Below are positions 53,760-61,828 of a stretch of 64,000 bases of DNA, piece by piece. The position numbers and the translations under genes are program-made. The stretch's first letter is position 1. Each line of letters begins with the position of its first letter. This DNA is from Pseudomonadota bacterium (lineage in GTDB: Bacteria > Desulfobacterota > Desulfobulbia > Desulfobulbales > Desulfocapsaceae): assembly GCA_018820855.1 (NCBI GenBank), contig JAHJNL010000054.1, positions 34,447-98,446 of the forward strand, in the 5' to 3' direction. The notes beneath the pieces are model-generated. The model was not told where the DNA came from. It saw only the letters and a program-made list of their open reading frames with translations, and did not search any database.

Positions 53760-55091
53760 ATGAACTATCAGCAAGCCTGGGATTACCTGGATAGCCTCCA
53801 GTTTCACAAAATCAAACTGGGGCTCGAAGCCATGCGTTCGTTTATGGCTCGTGTCGATAACCCTGAAAAGCGCCTGAATTACGTCCACGTTGCCGGGACC
53901 AACGGTAAGGGATCTGTCAGTGTCACACTTTTGACAATCCTGTCCCGGGCAGGATACCGGGTCGGTCTCTATACTTCGCCGCATCTCAGCTCGGTCCGGG
54001 AACGCTTTCGGATCAATGACACTTTTGTCAGTGAGGAAAAGTTTGCCGAGCTGGCCACCAGGATACACGAAGTTCTGGGTGAGGAAAAGATTACCTATTT
54101 TGAGTTCACCACCGCCCTTGCCTTTCTCTGGTTTGCAGAAGAAGATCTTGATCTCGTGGTTCTGGAAACAGGTCTGGGAGGAAGGTTGGATGCCACTAAC
54201 ATCGTGAACCCTCTGGTCTCAGTCATCACCAATGTCAGTATGGATCATGAGGCCTATCTGGGTAACACCCTGTCGGCTGTGGCTGGTGAGAAGGCAGGCA
54301 TCATTAAACCGGGTGTGGCGGTGGTTTCTGCCGTGAAAGAAGGAGAGGGGCTTGCACAGGTCCAAGATGTGTGCCGGGAGAAGGAGGCACCACTGTTTCT
54401 CTATGGCAAAGACTTCCGTTCTCTGGTTTCGCATAACGGCAGTTGGTCCTGGCATGGTGACGCATCGTTTTCCGGGGCGGCCTATCAGGGCTTGCGCTGT
54501 TCCATGAAGGGTGAATACCAGATTGGCAATGCCTCTCTGGCCCTTGCTGCGATTGAACTGTTGAAAAAAAAAGGTTTTATCCTCTCAGAAGAGGATATTC
54601 GCCAGGGACTGGCTGAAGTACGGTGGCCTGGTCGCCTGGAACATTTCTGTCTTGACCGGAAGAGCAGGGCACGGGGTGCTGCCGCTGGAACTATGGGCAC
54701 GATCCGTTATCTCTTGGATGGTGCCCATAATCCTGCCGGGGTCGACAGCCTGGTTCAGACCCTGCAGGAAGAGTACACTTTCGGCAGACTTCTGGTGATA
54801 TGGGGTGCCATGGTGGATAAGGATTTACAAAAGACCCTGCCGCCGGTGGCTGAACTGGCAGATCTGATTTTTCTTACCAAGCCAGTGGGAGAGAGGTCGG
54901 CGGAACCGGAGCTTTTGCTGGAAAATGTTCCTATCCGTATTCAGCCCCGGTGTCGTCTCTGTCCGACAGTTGCAGAAGCCATAGCAGAGGCCGAAACACT
55001 GGCCACAGAAGATGACTTGATCCTCATTGCCGGATCTCTCTATCTGGTGGGTGCTTCACGCAAAATTTTGTTGGGAGAGTTGGTCCGGTGA
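53760..55091 (+). CDS. folC: Dihydrofolate synthase/folylpolyglutamate synthase
   Basis: Mur-ligase-like enzyme that glutamylates dihydropteroate and tetrahydrofolate. 443 residues. P-loop VAGTNGKGS near 43-51, SPHLSSVRERF, LETGLGGRLDATN, NVSMDHEAYLG, GRLEHF and DGAHNPAG. Complements the PabB-PabC gene elsewhere in the window. Its TGA overlaps the GTG of the HNH gene. Confidence 0.93.
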   Translation: MNYQQAWDYLDSLQFHKIKLGLEAMRSFMARVDNPEKRLNYVHVAGTNGKGSVSVTLLTILSRAGYRVGLYTSPHLSSVRERFRINDTFVSEEKFAELATRIHEVLGEEKITYFEFTTALAFLWFAEEDLDLVVLETGLGGRLDATNIVNPLVSVITNVSMDHEAYLGNTLSAVAGEKAGIIKPGVAVVSAVKEGEGLAQVQDVCREKEAPLFLYGKDFRSLVSHNGSWSWHGDASFSGAAYQGLRCSMKGEYQIGNASLALAAIELLKKKGFILSEEDIRQGLAEVRWPGRLEHFCLDRKSRARGAAAGTMGTIRYLLDGAHNPAGVDSLVQTLQEEYTFGRLLVIWGAMVDKDLQKTLPPVAELADLIFLTKPVGERSAEPELLLENVPIRIQPRCRLCPTVAEAIAEAETLATEDDLILIAGSLYLVGASRKILLGELVR

Positions 55092-55399
55092 GCAGAGAGT
55101 TTTTCGATTTCGATGCCCCGGATGAGTCAGAGATTCGGCGGGAAAGGGCCAAGGCCAGGGACCTGAGAAAGAGCCGATGGTGGCAGCAGCGGACCGCTCC
55201 TGGCAAGTGTCATTTCTGCGGCCGAAAAGTGCCCTTTAAAGAGCTGACCATGGATCACCTGCTCCCATTGGGCCGTGGCGGCCGCAGTACTAAGGATAAT
55301 CTTGTTCCCTGCTGTAAAAGCTGCAATAATAAGAAAAAGAGTATGCTTCCCCTGGAATGGGAAGAGTACATAGAGAATTTGAAGAGCGAGACTGAATAG
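55088..55399 (+). CDS. Small HNH endonuclease-domain protein
   Basis: 103 residues. CHFCG and CCKSC cysteine pairs flank TMDHLLPLGRGGRSTKDN, the HNH/zinc arrangement. A charged helical N-terminus (REFFDFDAPDESEIRRERAK) precedes it. Start at GTG 55088, overlapping the folC stop. Many bacteria carry such stand-alone HNH proteins of unsettled role; the operon with helicase and folC gives no clear hint. Confidence 0.85.
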   Translation: MSREFFDFDAPDESEIRRERAKARDLRKSRWWQQRTAPGKCHFCGRKVPFKELTMDHLLPLGRGGRSTKDNLVPCCKSCNNKKKSMLPLEWEEYIENLKSETE

Positions 55400-55510
55400 A
55401 CAGCCTTCTTTTTCAAGAACAAAAAAGAAAAAAATGGTGCAGGAGCAGTGTACGTGGTATAGAAAGAACCATACGTATTTTCTGCGCATTATACAACTAT
55501 CTCAAAATAA

Positions 55511-55587
55511 GGGCGGGTAGCTCAGTTGGATAGAGTGTCGGCCTCCGAAGCCGAAGGTCGAGGGTTCGAATCCCTCCTCGCCCACCA
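55511..55587 (+). tRNA. tRNA-Arg (anticodon CCG)
   Basis: A 77-nt cloverleaf: acceptor GGGCGGG/CTCGCCC with one G-U pair, D arm GCTCAGTTGGATAGAGT, anticodon stem TCGGC/GCCGA with loop CTCCGAA (anticodon CCG), T arm GAGGGTTCGAATCCCTC, and encoded CCA at 55585-55587. Reads codon CGG. Followed by 300 bp with no gene. Confidence 0.95.
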
Positions 55588-55887
55588 GTAATTCAACTCT
55601 GATTCCCCTTCAGAGTTTCATGGTAATGCTGTGTTATCAGGTCCTTAACATGGTCATGGTGACACAGTTCATTGAAGTACCTTCCCTGCCACAATGGTCT
55701 AACTGTTGGCTAGCTTCTCTTACTCTCCGATAAAAGTGTCATTATTGTTTCACTCTACATTTGAGATATTTTAATGTTGCTGCCGTGCGCTTGGTTTAAA
55801 ACACAATCTGTGCTAGGAACTTCCCATAATCCCAGCCATACACTATCGTCACTGCTATCTCAAAATGACAAAGGGCAGAAGCTACCC
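55588..55887. other. AT-rich gap between tRNA-Arg and the transporter gene
   Basis: Only a weak stem (AACTCTG/CAGAGTT about 10 bp after the tRNA) is visible. No integrase and no repeat of the tRNA 3' end was seen. Confidence 0.4.
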
Positions 55888-57150
55888 TTATGCCAGTTCT
55901 TCTTTTTTATAGGTTTCCGGAAGGGTGAGCGCAGTCAGCAGGCTGATACCTGAAGCGGCTGACAGATACCAGGCAATAGAGATATTGTCATGTGTCGTAT
56001 GGATTAACCATGTGGCGACCATTGGCGCTGTCCCTCCGAAAATGGCAAAACAGAGATTGAAGGAGACACTGACAGCACTCATGCGTACTCTTTTGTCAAA
56101 GAGCTCGACCATTACCACCCCGATAACGCCCATAAAAATACCAATGAACAGGCCAAAGACAGTTTGTCCGATGAGCAGATGGTAGGGAATGGAGCTCAAC
56201 ATCATTTTGTATAGCGGGTAGCTAAAGAGGGTTAACCCAGCAGTTGCTGTGATAAGCAGGGGTTTTCGACCAAAGGTATTGGAGAGACGACTGGAGAGCA
56301 ACATGGCTAAAATGGCGACAACCAGAGCCAGAGAGTTTATTTCCAGGGAATAGCTCTTGGTTGTATGGGAGAATTTCTGCATCCATAAGGGATTATAGAT
56401 AAAAATTGTATAAAATCCTGAAGCAAAAATTAAGTTGAGAAAAAAGACTTTGATAAATGGTCGCAGATGATTTTTGAAAATATCGACCATAGGTGTCACT
56501 GTTTTTGCAGAATCTTCCGGGTGATAGGATTCCGGTAGAGATTTACGGATAACTATTCCGACAAATGCAATTCCTGTACCCAGGAAAAATGGTATTCTCC
56601 ATGCCCATTGCAGGATCGTTGCCTGGCTGCAAAGGGAAAAGATCATCACGCCGATCAGGCTTCCGAGTAAAACGCCTAATACAGTCCCGACAAAAGGAAC
56701 AACTGCGGCAAAGGCACGGTTATTCGCATTTGAGAGTTCGGTCAGGTAGACAACTGATCCTGTATGTTCACCCCCTACGGAGATGCCCTGCAGCATTCGC
56801 ATGAGGATTAAAAGAATAGGGGCAAATATCCCTATGGTCGAAAATGTCGGGGTGATGCCGATAATCAGTGAAGGAAAGGCCATCAGAAAGATGGAGATGG
56901 TGAGTACATTTTTCCTGCCGAATGTATCGCCTATATGTCCAAAAACCATGGCCCCCAAAGGACGCATGACAAAGCCTATGGCGAATGTGGCAAAGGTGGC
57001 CATAAGTGAGACAAAGTGATTGTCGGAGGGAAAAAATTTCTGTGCAATGATGAGAGAAAAAAAACCATACACCGTGAAATCAAACCATTCCATGATCTCA
57101 CCGGTCAGCCCGGCAAAATAGATTTTTTTATTAATAGGTTCTTTTTTCAT
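55888..57150 (-). CDS. MFS transporter, metabolite:H+ symporter (MHS) type
   Basis: 420 residues, twelve hydrophobic segments. MHS features: GEIMEWFDFTVYGFF in helix 1, RPLGAMVFGHIGDTFGRK between helices 2 and 3, RMLQGISVGGEHTG in helix 4, and the second-half loop RLSNTFGRKPLL. Relatives import compatible solutes, dicarboxylates or citrate with protons; the substrate is not evident. AT-richer than its surroundings and next to a tRNA gene. Confidence 0.9.
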   Translation of the reverse strand: MKKEPINKKIYFAGLTGEIMEWFDFTVYGFFSLIIAQKFFPSDNHFVSLMATFATFAIGFVMRPLGAMVFGHIGDTFGRKNVLTISIFLMAFPSLIIGITPTFSTIGIFAPILLILMRMLQGISVGGEHTGSVVYLTELSNANNRAFAAVVPFVGTVLGVLLGSLIGVMIFSLCSQATILQWAWRIPFFLGTGIAFVGIVIRKSLPESYHPEDSAKTVTPMVDIFKNHLRPFIKVFFLNLIFASGFYTIFIYNPLWMQKFSHTTKSYSLEINSLALVVAILAMLLSSRLSNTFGRKPLLITATAGLTLFSYPLYKMMLSSIPYHLLIGQTVFGLFIGIFMGVIGVVMVELFDKRVRMSAVSVSFNLCFAIFGGTAPMVATWLIHTTHDNISIAWYLSAASGISLLTALTLPETYKKEELA

Positions 57151-57706
57151 GCGGTGATCTCTGCCTCTATATTAAGGGATTGGATGAACAGGTGGAAATC
57201 GGGTATGCCCTGTCTGTTGCAGTCATGTTCATTCTTTTTTGTTTCTATTCAATTTTTTTCAATGTTCTTGCTGCTTTTGAAATTTTCCTGTTCAAAGATC
57301 GTGCTGCGCATAACTTCTTTGTCTTGCCATAAAAAGATAGTATCACAACAGGGAAGCAATGGTACAGACTGAAATCGCAAATATAGTAAACCAGTTGATA
57401 TCTTTATGAAAAAGCTTCAAGATGGCATTTTGCCGTTTTGCGTCTGTGGATATTGGCTGTTTGTTACTTTGTCTCGACGTTCCATTTGCATGAGACAAAA
57501 GCGAAAATTGAAAAAAATCCCAGCCGTCAGCACATCGTGCCATGAGGTGAAAATAAGCTGCACAGCATTTATCACATGAAATGACCCTTACCGACAGTTT
57601 CTGGAGTTAAGCAAAGAAGTACTTGAGAATTGCCCAGGCAACAATCGATCTCCAACAGTCATACATTCTCCCGAATATTATCTTTCTCTTGTTATTGAAG
57701 ATTTCA
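57151..57706. other. Gene-free stretch between transporter and yedE
   Basis: About 550 bp of AT-rich DNA with no supportable coding frame. A minus-strand frame at 57607-58137 runs into yedE and covers its promoter, so it is not credible. The regulatory elements start at 57707. Confidence 0.45.
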
Positions 57707-57737
57707 TTGCACATCGCAAAACAATTGCATTTTGCAA
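57707..57737. promoter_or_regulatory. Two dyads TTGC-N5-GCAA: candidate enhancer for the sigma-54 regulator
   Basis: TTGC-ACATC-GCAA (57707-57719) and TTGC-ATTTT-GCAA (57725-57737) have identical arms and spacing, with centres 18 bp apart. They lie about 60-90 bp upstream of the -24 element, the usual place for NtrC-family binding sites. The binding protein is inferred to be the regulator encoded at 60472-61812. Confidence 0.55.
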
Positions 57738-57793
57738 TGCAGTCAAACCGCCCCTGTTTCCATAACACTCTGCCATTACTCAAAAAATAAAAA

Positions 57794-57809
57794 TGGAACG
57801 TTTCTTGCT
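57794..57809 (+). promoter_or_regulatory. Sigma-54 promoter of the yedE-tusA-dsrE operon
   Basis: TGGAAC (57794-57799), GTTTC, TTGCT (57805-57809); GG and GC are 10 bp apart. One base differs from the TGGCAC-N5-TTGCW consensus. Transcription would start near 57820, leaving a leader of about 60 bp before yedE. Confidence 0.7.
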
Positions 57810-57882
57810 CTGCCATCCCCTGAAAACAATAAGTGGCCAGATACAAGATTACGGCACTATCAACAAACAACAGGGAGAGAAT

Positions 57883-59130
57883 ATGAGTGACAATGTGCTC
57901 GCATCGAAAGCCAAGGGGCTTTACCAAATTCTTTGCCAGGACAACTGGGGGAAAAATACCGTTGCTATCCTGGTGGCACTCCTGAGTATCCTGATGTTGG
58001 CTTGGGATCGTCCCTGGGGCGCAGTCGGTGCGGTGAGAAACTGGGGGGAATGGATTATCTACGGCACCGGTCTCTGGGACCTGTTGGGATTTGCAGATGT
58101 CTACGATAGTGACACTCCCAAAGCATTTTTGACCCACACAGGTTCGGTGATCGGCATCGGCTTTATTGGTGGTGCCTTCCTTTCCGCATGTCTCGGCGGC
58201 AATTTTGCTTTACGCATTCCGCCGAAACTGGAAATGGTCAAGGCGGTCTTCGCAGGTATCTTTATGGGCGCCGGTGCAACCCTGGCAGGTGGTTGTAATG
58301 TCGGTGGCTTCTATAACGCAATCGGTAACCTCTCAGCCCATGGATTTGCCATGATGGCAGGTTTGATCATCGGTGCTATCCTTGGTTTGAAATACGTCTA
58401 CTGGGAGATGGAAAATATCAGCTGGGGAGCAAGCGGCGGCAAGACCATCAACCTTCCCGGAGCCTTACAAATCCTCTTAGGCATTGCTACTCTGGCAGCG
58501 TTGCTTATCGGCGCTTATACCTATACCAATGGTGACATTGAAAAACTGGGCGGCGTTTTGCTTATCACTGCGCTGTTGGGCTATGCCTTTCAACGCGGTC
58601 GCTGGTGCATGATTCAGGGATTTCGGGAACCACACATGACCGGCAACGCCAAAATGGCAAAGTCAATAGCATTGAGTATCGTGATTCTGGCCATCGGTAT
58701 TGCCATCATCAAGAGTAAATATATTGGTCTTAGTGACATGAATGGGAATTCCATGGATTACTTCTGGAAACATTATGTACGTGGCACCTTTGGTTGGGGT
58801 GGTGTGGTCGGTGGAATCCTCTTTGCTTTTGGCGCGATTCAGGCCGGTGGTTGCGGAACAGGAACCCTCTGGCGGGTTGGCGAAGGCCAGATAAAGCTGT
58901 GGATTGTCACTCCCTTTTTTGGCATGGCTTGTGCCGTCGGAAGCATGCTTTCCAAAAAATACAACTGGGAAGGTTCCATCGAAGAGGGCAGCAGTCTCGG
59001 ATCTTACGTTTATCTGCCACACCTGTTCGGATATAGCGGTACCTTGGCCCTGATCTTCCTGATTATGGCGGTCTGGTACCTGATTGTCGCCTGGAATGAA
59101 GAAACCAACAAATTAATGCTGGAGATGTAA
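57883..59130 (+). CDS. yedE: YeeE/YedE-family sulfur-compound transporter
   Basis: Inner-membrane protein, 415 residues with two related halves and roughly ten helices. Each half carries the conserved cysteine signature: AGGCNVGGF (Cys138) and AGGCGTGTLWR (Cys324). Cys103 lies in LSACLGGN, and another Cys in GRWCMIQGF. In the related thiosulfate importer TsuA such cysteines pass the sulfur compound across. It probably imports thiosulfate or a persulfide-like species and hands it to the TusA encoded next. ATG 57883 follows AGGGAGAG; the frame upstream overlaps the sigma-54 promoter, so a longer start is not credible. First gene of a five-gene operon. Confidence 0.92.
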   Translation: MSDNVLASKAKGLYQILCQDNWGKNTVAILVALLSILMLAWDRPWGAVGAVRNWGEWIIYGTGLWDLLGFADVYDSDTPKAFLTHTGSVIGIGFIGGAFLSACLGGNFALRIPPKLEMVKAVFAGIFMGAGATLAGGCNVGGFYNAIGNLSAHGFAMMAGLIIGAILGLKYVYWEMENISWGASGGKTINLPGALQILLGIATLAALLIGAYTYTNGDIEKLGGVLLITALLGYAFQRGRWCMIQGFREPHMTGNAKMAKSIALSIVILAIGIAIIKSKYIGLSDMNGNSMDYFWKHYVRGTFGWGGVVGGILFAFGAIQAGGCGTGTLWRVGEGQIKLWIVTPFFGMACAVGSMLSKKYNWEGSIEEGSSLGSYVYLPHLFGYSGTLALIFLIMAVWYLIVAWNEETNKLMLEM

Positions 59131-59217
59131 CATACTCTTTCGAGAGGATTTTTCTGAACGTCAAACCGTTTTATAAAGAGCCCGTTGAGGGCATAACCAA
59201 AAAGGAAAGGAGACACA

Positions 59218-59460
59218 ATGGATCTTGACAGCATCAAACCCGATCAGATTCTTGACGCCAAAGGACTCAGCTGCCCAATGCCACTGCTACGTACCAAAAA
59301 GGCTATAAACAGCATCGCTTCCGGCCAAATCCTGGAAGTGCTGGGTACCGACCCCGGTTCAAAAAATGACCTGCCCAGCTGGTGCGAGCGATCCGGACAT
59401 AACTGTCTGGGCGCAAAAGATGACGTTGGATTCTTCCACATCTTTATTAAAAAAGGATAA
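59218..59460 (+). CDS. tusA: TusA-family sulfur carrier protein
   Basis: 80 residues, two-layer TusA/SirA fold. The sulfur-carrying Cys19 is in GLSCPMP, followed by LRTKKAINSIASG and the second half GTDPGSKNDLPSWCERSGH. TusA proteins carry sulfur as a persulfide between transporters, rhodaneses and DsrE-type proteins. AAGGAGA precedes the ATG. Two additional cysteines (in PSWCERSG and HNCLGA) are not universal in the family. Confidence 0.95.
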   Translation: MDLDSIKPDQILDAKGLSCPMPLLRTKKAINSIASGQILEVLGTDPGSKNDLPSWCERSGHNCLGAKDDVGFFHIFIKKG

Positions 59461-59482
59461 CTTAAGCAATCTATAGATAATC

Positions 59483-59519
59483 GGCGCGCCACTTCTCACC
59501 AGAAGATGGCGTGCCTTTT
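59483..59519 (+). terminator. Hairpin with T4 between tusA and dsrE: attenuator or processing element
   Basis: GGCGCGCCA (59483-59491) pairs with TGGCGTGCC (59507-59515), with inner CTTCT/AGAAG and loop CACC, followed by TTTT. It lies between the tusA stop and the dsrE ribosome site, so it may reduce or stabilise parts of the operon transcript. Confidence 0.6.
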
Positions 59520-59534
59520 CCACGAGGTATTAAT

Positions 59535-59849
59535 ATGTCCAAGACTCTCGGTATTTTTGTCACAAACCCTAACAGCATGCAACATGTCATGGGGATTACC
59601 AAGGCTGCCAAAGATAAAGGCTCCCGGGTCAAGGTCTTCTTCACCTGGAAGGGAACTCTCTTGTCGAAAGATGCACAGTTTCCCGCTCTATGCGAACTGG
59701 CCGACGATGTTTCAATCTGCGCTGACAGCTATAAGAAGATGGGCTATGAGGTCTCCGATATTCCCGTTGGCCTGACCAATGAAAAAATGGCAACTCAGGC
59801 CCAGCATGGTGCCATCATCGAAGATTACGATTACTACCTAACCCTCTAG
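59535..59849 (+). CDS. dsrE: DsrE-family sulfurtransferase-like protein
   Basis: 104 residues with the DsrE/YchN fold: a first strand LGIFVTNPNSMQHVMGITKAAKDKG, then VKVFFTWKGTLL, and DDVSICADSYKKMGYEV. Cys62 in VSICADS sits where DsrE proteins carry the persulfide; Cys53 is also available. ATG 59535 is set by GAGGT at 59524-59528; the frame extends upstream only into the hairpin. Expected to accept sulfur from TusA. Confidence 0.85.
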   Translation: MSKTLGIFVTNPNSMQHVMGITKAAKDKGSRVKVFFTWKGTLLSKDAQFPALCELADDVSICADSYKKMGYEVSDIPVGLTNEKMATQAQHGAIIEDYDYYLTL

Positions 59850-59859
59850 GAGTGAAATC

Positions 59860-60156
59860 ATGTCCAAAAAAGTATGTTTTATCTATCAGAATGAGGACTA
59901 CGTTCTGGACGGTATGCGTAGCGCCCTCGGCCTTGCAGTAGAAAACATGTATGCCTATGCCGCTGTCACTACGGAAATCGCTGAGCTTGATGAGTACAAC
60001 AAAGAGAACCTTGAGTGGATTCGTGATATGGAAGGAGAGGTTTTCAGTAATATTCAGGCCAACTGCGACAAAAACGACATGACCCCGATTACCCTTGAGG
60101 AACTTGGCAAGCAAATTCGGGAAATGGACATTGTTGTTCCCTATGGTACGTATTGA
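59860..60156 (+). CDS. Small conserved protein of the yedE-tusA-dsrE cluster, possibly DsrF-like
   Basis: 98 residues. The start SKKVCFIYQNEDYVLDGMRS resembles the opening strand and loop of the DsrE/F superfamily, with Cys6 in the first strand and Cys69 in QANCDK. The rest is acidic and helical. AGGAGTG precedes the ATG; the stop overlaps the ribosome site of the next gene. It corresponds to one of the hypothetical proteins reported beside yedE-tusA-dsrE in sulfur-disproportionating bacteria; the DsrF-like assignment is my inference. Confidence 0.7.
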   Translation: MSKKVCFIYQNEDYVLDGMRSALGLAVENMYAYAAVTTEIAELDEYNKENLEWIRDMEGEVFSNIQANCDKNDMTPITLEELGKQIREMDIVVPYGTY

Positions 60157-60167
60157 GGAGATAAGAC

Positions 60168-60341
60168 ATGAAAATCCTGCATATTTACAGGAACGAACCC
60201 AACGCCGATTGCAAGAAGCTGGTTGAAATCGTCGCCGAAGGAAATGACAACGACCACGTCAAACTGTTTGAAGGCCCTCCGGATTACAACAAGGTAGTCG
60301 ATATGATATTTGCAGCCGATAAAACCATCAGCTGGTGGTAG
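60168..60341 (+). CDS. 57-residue protein, possibly DsrH/TusB-like
   Basis: Begins MKILHIYRNEPNADCKKLVE and ends ADKTISWW. The opening ILHIYR, the EGND turn, VKLFEG strand and terminal tryptophan resemble DsrH/TusB, which complete the DsrEFH hexamer. A single Cys15 is present. GAGGAG lies 7 bp before the ATG. Much shorter than classical TusB (about 95 residues). Followed by the operon terminator. The assignment is tentative; that it is a gene is well supported. Confidence 0.65.
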   Translation: MKILHIYRNEPNADCKKLVEIVAEGNDNDHVKLFEGPPDYNKVVDMIFAADKTISWW

Positions 60342-60379
60342 GCAAGCACCACTTATGAAGTATCCCTGATGAGTGTTAG

Positions 60380-60405
60380 AAAGGCCCCCTTACACGGGGC
60401 CTTTT
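60380..60405 (+). terminator. Rho-independent terminator of the sulfur relay operon
   Basis: AAAGGCCCC (60380-60388) pairs with GGGGCCTTT (60396-60404) around a 7-nt loop, with a T following. It lies 40 bp past the last small gene and before the convergent regulator gene. Confidence 0.85.
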
Positions 60406-60471
60406 GGATTTACGCCACCCGTGAAATCCGACACCATAAGTGGACAGAACATGATATGAAAGCGAAGGCTG

Positions 60472-61812
60472 TTACAGATCATAGCGTTTCATCTTTCGCC
60501 AGAGAGTGGACGTGTCAATTCCTAACATTCTTGCTGCTCTGGCCTTATTCCCATCAGCCCTCTGTAATGCCTTGCGAATCATACTCTGTTCCATATCACT
60601 CAACTTCATTGAACCTTTAATTGATGTCACCAACGTCCCCCTCCGAAAATCTTCGGGAAGACAGGCAGAAGTAATGGCCGTCCCCGTGGTCATGATCACC
60701 GAACTGGAGATGACATTTTCCAGTTCACGAATATTGCCAGGCCAAGGATGATCAATAAGCTGATCTAAGGTGTACGGATCAATTCTGTCCACTTTCTTCT
60801 CATACAGTGAACTGTACTTACGCAGAAAATAACTGGCAAGCTCCGGGATATCTTCCGGTCGTTGACGCAAGGGAGGTAAGCGAAGTACCATAACACTCAG
60901 TCGGAAGTAGAGATCGTCACGAAAACGCCCCGCTGCCACTTCTTCGATCAAATTAACATTGGTTGCCGCTACAATTCGAACGTCACTGCGAAGCTCTTTA
61001 CCCCCTCCCACCCTGAAAAAAGATCTATCCTGCAAGAAACGTAATATCTTAGCCTGAAAGGCTGCGGGCATATTGTTTAATTCATCAAGAAAAAGGGTTC
61101 CGGCACTGGCCAGCTCAACCAAACCTTTTTTTTGATGTTCTGCCCCCGTAAAAGCCCCCTGTTCATGGCCAAAGAGCTCAGACTCAAGCAGATTTTCAGC
61201 AATTGCGCCGCAGTTAACCGGCAAAAAAAGATTACCTGCCCGGCGACTGTTCCGGTGGACCAAACGTGCAACCAATTCTTTACCAGTGCCGGTCTCTCCC
61301 TGGATCATGACACTCACGTCCAGTGGTGCAATGTTTGCTACAAGCCTTTTGATTTTCTGCATGGCCGAGCCGCCACCGATCAACTCATGACTTCGTAAGT
61401 CGTTCAGTGTAGAATTCATCAGCCGGTTTTTTCTGATCAACTGATAATAGCGTAAGGCTCGATTGGCCACCAACTTCAGTTGTTCCGGGTCGAAAGGTTT
61501 TTCAATATAATCATAGGCTCCTTGTTTCATGGCCTCAATAGCCGAGTGCACCGAGCCATGGCCAGTGATCATAATGATCGGCAACTCAGCATCTACAGCT
61601 TTAGCTTGCCTGACGATTGCCATTCCGTCTTGTTTCGGCATTTTCAAGTCCGTCACAATCAGGGAGAATTTATTTTCAATAATGAATCTGATGGCACTGT
61701 CGCCATCGGACGCAGCAATGACTTGATGGCCTTGACTATTGAAAATTTCAACCAACAGTTCACGCATCCGGTCATCATCATCCACAACCAGAACAGGAAA
61801 GTTTTTAATCAC
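60472..61812 (-). CDS. NtrC-family sigma-54-dependent response regulator
   Basis: 446 residues. Receiver domain with Asp11-13 and phospho-acceptor Asp55 in TDLKMPKQDG; AAA+ domain with Walker A GETGTGKE at 172-179, intact GAFTGA at 219-224 for sigma-54 contact, and RVGGGKELRSDVRIVAATN; a Fis-type helix-turn-helix near 420-442 (NKARAARMLGIDTSTLWRKM). The start is GTG 61812 with AGGGG 7 bp upstream. The kinase gene precedes it by 16 bp. Probable activator of the sulfur relay operon it faces. Confidence 0.93.
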   Translation of the reverse strand: MIKNFPVLVVDDDDRMRELLVEIFNSQGHQVIAASDGDSAIRFIIENKFSLIVTDLKMPKQDGMAIVRQAKAVDAELPIIMITGHGSVHSAIEAMKQGAYDYIEKPFDPEQLKLVANRALRYYQLIRKNRLMNSTLNDLRSHELIGGGSAMQKIKRLVANIAPLDVSVMIQGETGTGKELVARLVHRNSRRAGNLFLPVNCGAIAENLLESELFGHEQGAFTGAEHQKKGLVELASAGTLFLDELNNMPAAFQAKILRFLQDRSFFRVGGGKELRSDVRIVAATNVNLIEEVAAGRFRDDLYFRLSVMVLRLPPLRQRPEDIPELASYFLRKYSSLYEKKVDRIDPYTLDQLIDHPWPGNIRELENVISSSVIMTTGTAITSACLPEDFRRGTLVTSIKGSMKLSDMEQSMIRKALQRADGNKARAARMLGIDTSTLWRKMKRYDL

Positions 61813-61828
61813 CCATTTTCCCCTTTAT

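Noticed and set aside
57793..57882. 30-codon N-terminal extension of YedE
   Set aside because: It coincides with the sigma-54 promoter, and a strong ribosome site precedes ATG 57883.
57607..58137. Minus-strand 176-codon frame across the yedE start
   Set aside because: Antisense to yedE and covers the sigma-54 promoter; no domain and no ribosome site.
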